Source: Undibacterium sp. | GTDB lineage: Bacteria; Pseudomonadota; Gammaproteobacteria; Burkholderiales; Burkholderiaceae_D | Assembly (NCBI GenBank): GCA_019752975.1 | Contig: JAIELM010000207.1 | Coordinates: 1-7,011, forward strand | Reading direction: 5' to 3' | Length of the DNA stretch: 7,011 nt | Shown here: positions 6,621-7,011 of the stretch, in pieces | Numbering within the stretch: position 1 is the stretch's first letter | How the letters are laid out: each line of letters opens with the position of its first letter | Translations under genes and position numbers: made by a program | Notes under the pieces: model-generated | The model's input: only the letters and a program-made list of their open reading frames with translations | What the model was told of the DNA's origin: nothing | Database searches by the model: none

Positions 6621-7011
6621 ATGTCCTCAATAGCGGAAAACTTGCAAGCTGTACACAAAACAATTGCTCATGCTGCCCAGCACTATGGCAGAAATCCAAC
6701 TGAAATCGACCTGTTGGCCGTCTCTAAGACCTTTGATGCCGCACATGTGATAGAGGCGTGGAATGCGGGGCAACGGGCCTTTGGAGAAAATTATCTGCAA
6801 GAAGCCCTAGGCAAAATGCAGCAGACCGCTACCATGCTAGCTCGGCAAGGCGAGTTGGCAAGGCCGATTTGGCATTTCATCGGACCGATACAAAGCAATA
6901 AAACAAAAGCCATAGCGGAAAATTTTTCGTGGGTGCATAGCGTTGATAGAGAAAAAATCGCCGAGCGCCTGTCTGCGCAAAGACCGGCAGAATTAGGCGC
7001 GCTGCAGATTT
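6621..7011 (+). CDS. yggS: YggS/PLPBP-family pyridoxal phosphate homeostasis protein (3' end outside window)
   Basis: The frame from ATG 6621 stays open to the window end and gives 130 of the roughly 230 residues usual for the family. The protein is a fold-type III, alanine-racemase-like barrel that binds pyridoxal 5'-phosphate without known enzymatic activity and keeps free PLP balanced in the cytoplasm. The PLP-binding lysine is K36 in LLAVSKTF, the same number as in the E. coli protein. Further family motifs are FGENYLQEA (54-62) and WHFIGPIQSNKTK (84-96); many relatives have Leu where this protein has I90. The N terminus (MSSIAENLQAVHKTIAHAA) matches the expected first helix, which supports the start although no strong Shine-Dalgarno site precedes it. 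It faces away from pilT. In related bacteria proC often follows, but that region is beyond the window. Confidence 0.95.
   Translation, partial: MSSIAENLQAVHKTIAHAAQHYGRNPTEIDLLAVSKTFDAAHVIEAWNAGQRAFGENYLQEALGKMQQTATMLARQGELARPIWHFIGPIQSNKTKAIAENFSWVHSVDREKIAERLSAQRPAELGALQI

Overview
The window looks like a chromosomal stretch from a betaproteobacterium of the Burkholderiales, most likely Oxalobacteraceae such as Undibacterium or a relative. This is inferred from moderate GC, a single-chain indolepyruvate ferredoxin oxidoreductase, and pilT facing away from yggS. No marker gene settles the taxon.

Layout, left to right. (1) At 1-650 on the + strand is the C-terminal end of a large RTX (glycine/aspartate-rich, Ca2+-binding) exoprotein; its 5' part lies outside the window. 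(2) After a 211-bp gap with a strong hairpin beside the next stop codon comes a 1207-aa indolepyruvate ferredoxin oxidoreductase on the - strand (862-4485), with alpha, ferredoxin-like and gamma parts in one chain. (3) A 489-bp gap (4486-4974) separates it from a divergent small gene. The gap carries eight tandem 12-bp units. (4) A small exported protein of 122 aa (4975-5343, +) resembles a free-standing DUF3471-type beta-rich domain. (5) An inverted-repeat element of about 105 bp (5348-5452) fills most of the space between that gene and the convergent pilT. (6) pilT (5495-6538, -), the type IV pilus retraction ATPase, is complete. (7) yggS (6621 to the window end, +), a pyridoxal-phosphate homeostasis protein, is truncated by the window edge and divergent from pilT across 82 bp.

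The genes do not form one pathway: amino-acid-derived 2-oxoacid oxidation, exoprotein secretion, pilus retraction and PLP homeostasis sit side by side as separate transcription units. I found no convincing new multi-gene system. The less ordinary content is non-coding: the 12-bp tandem array with identical outer units, and the MITE/REP-like inverted repeat. The uncharacterised exported small protein lies between these two elements.
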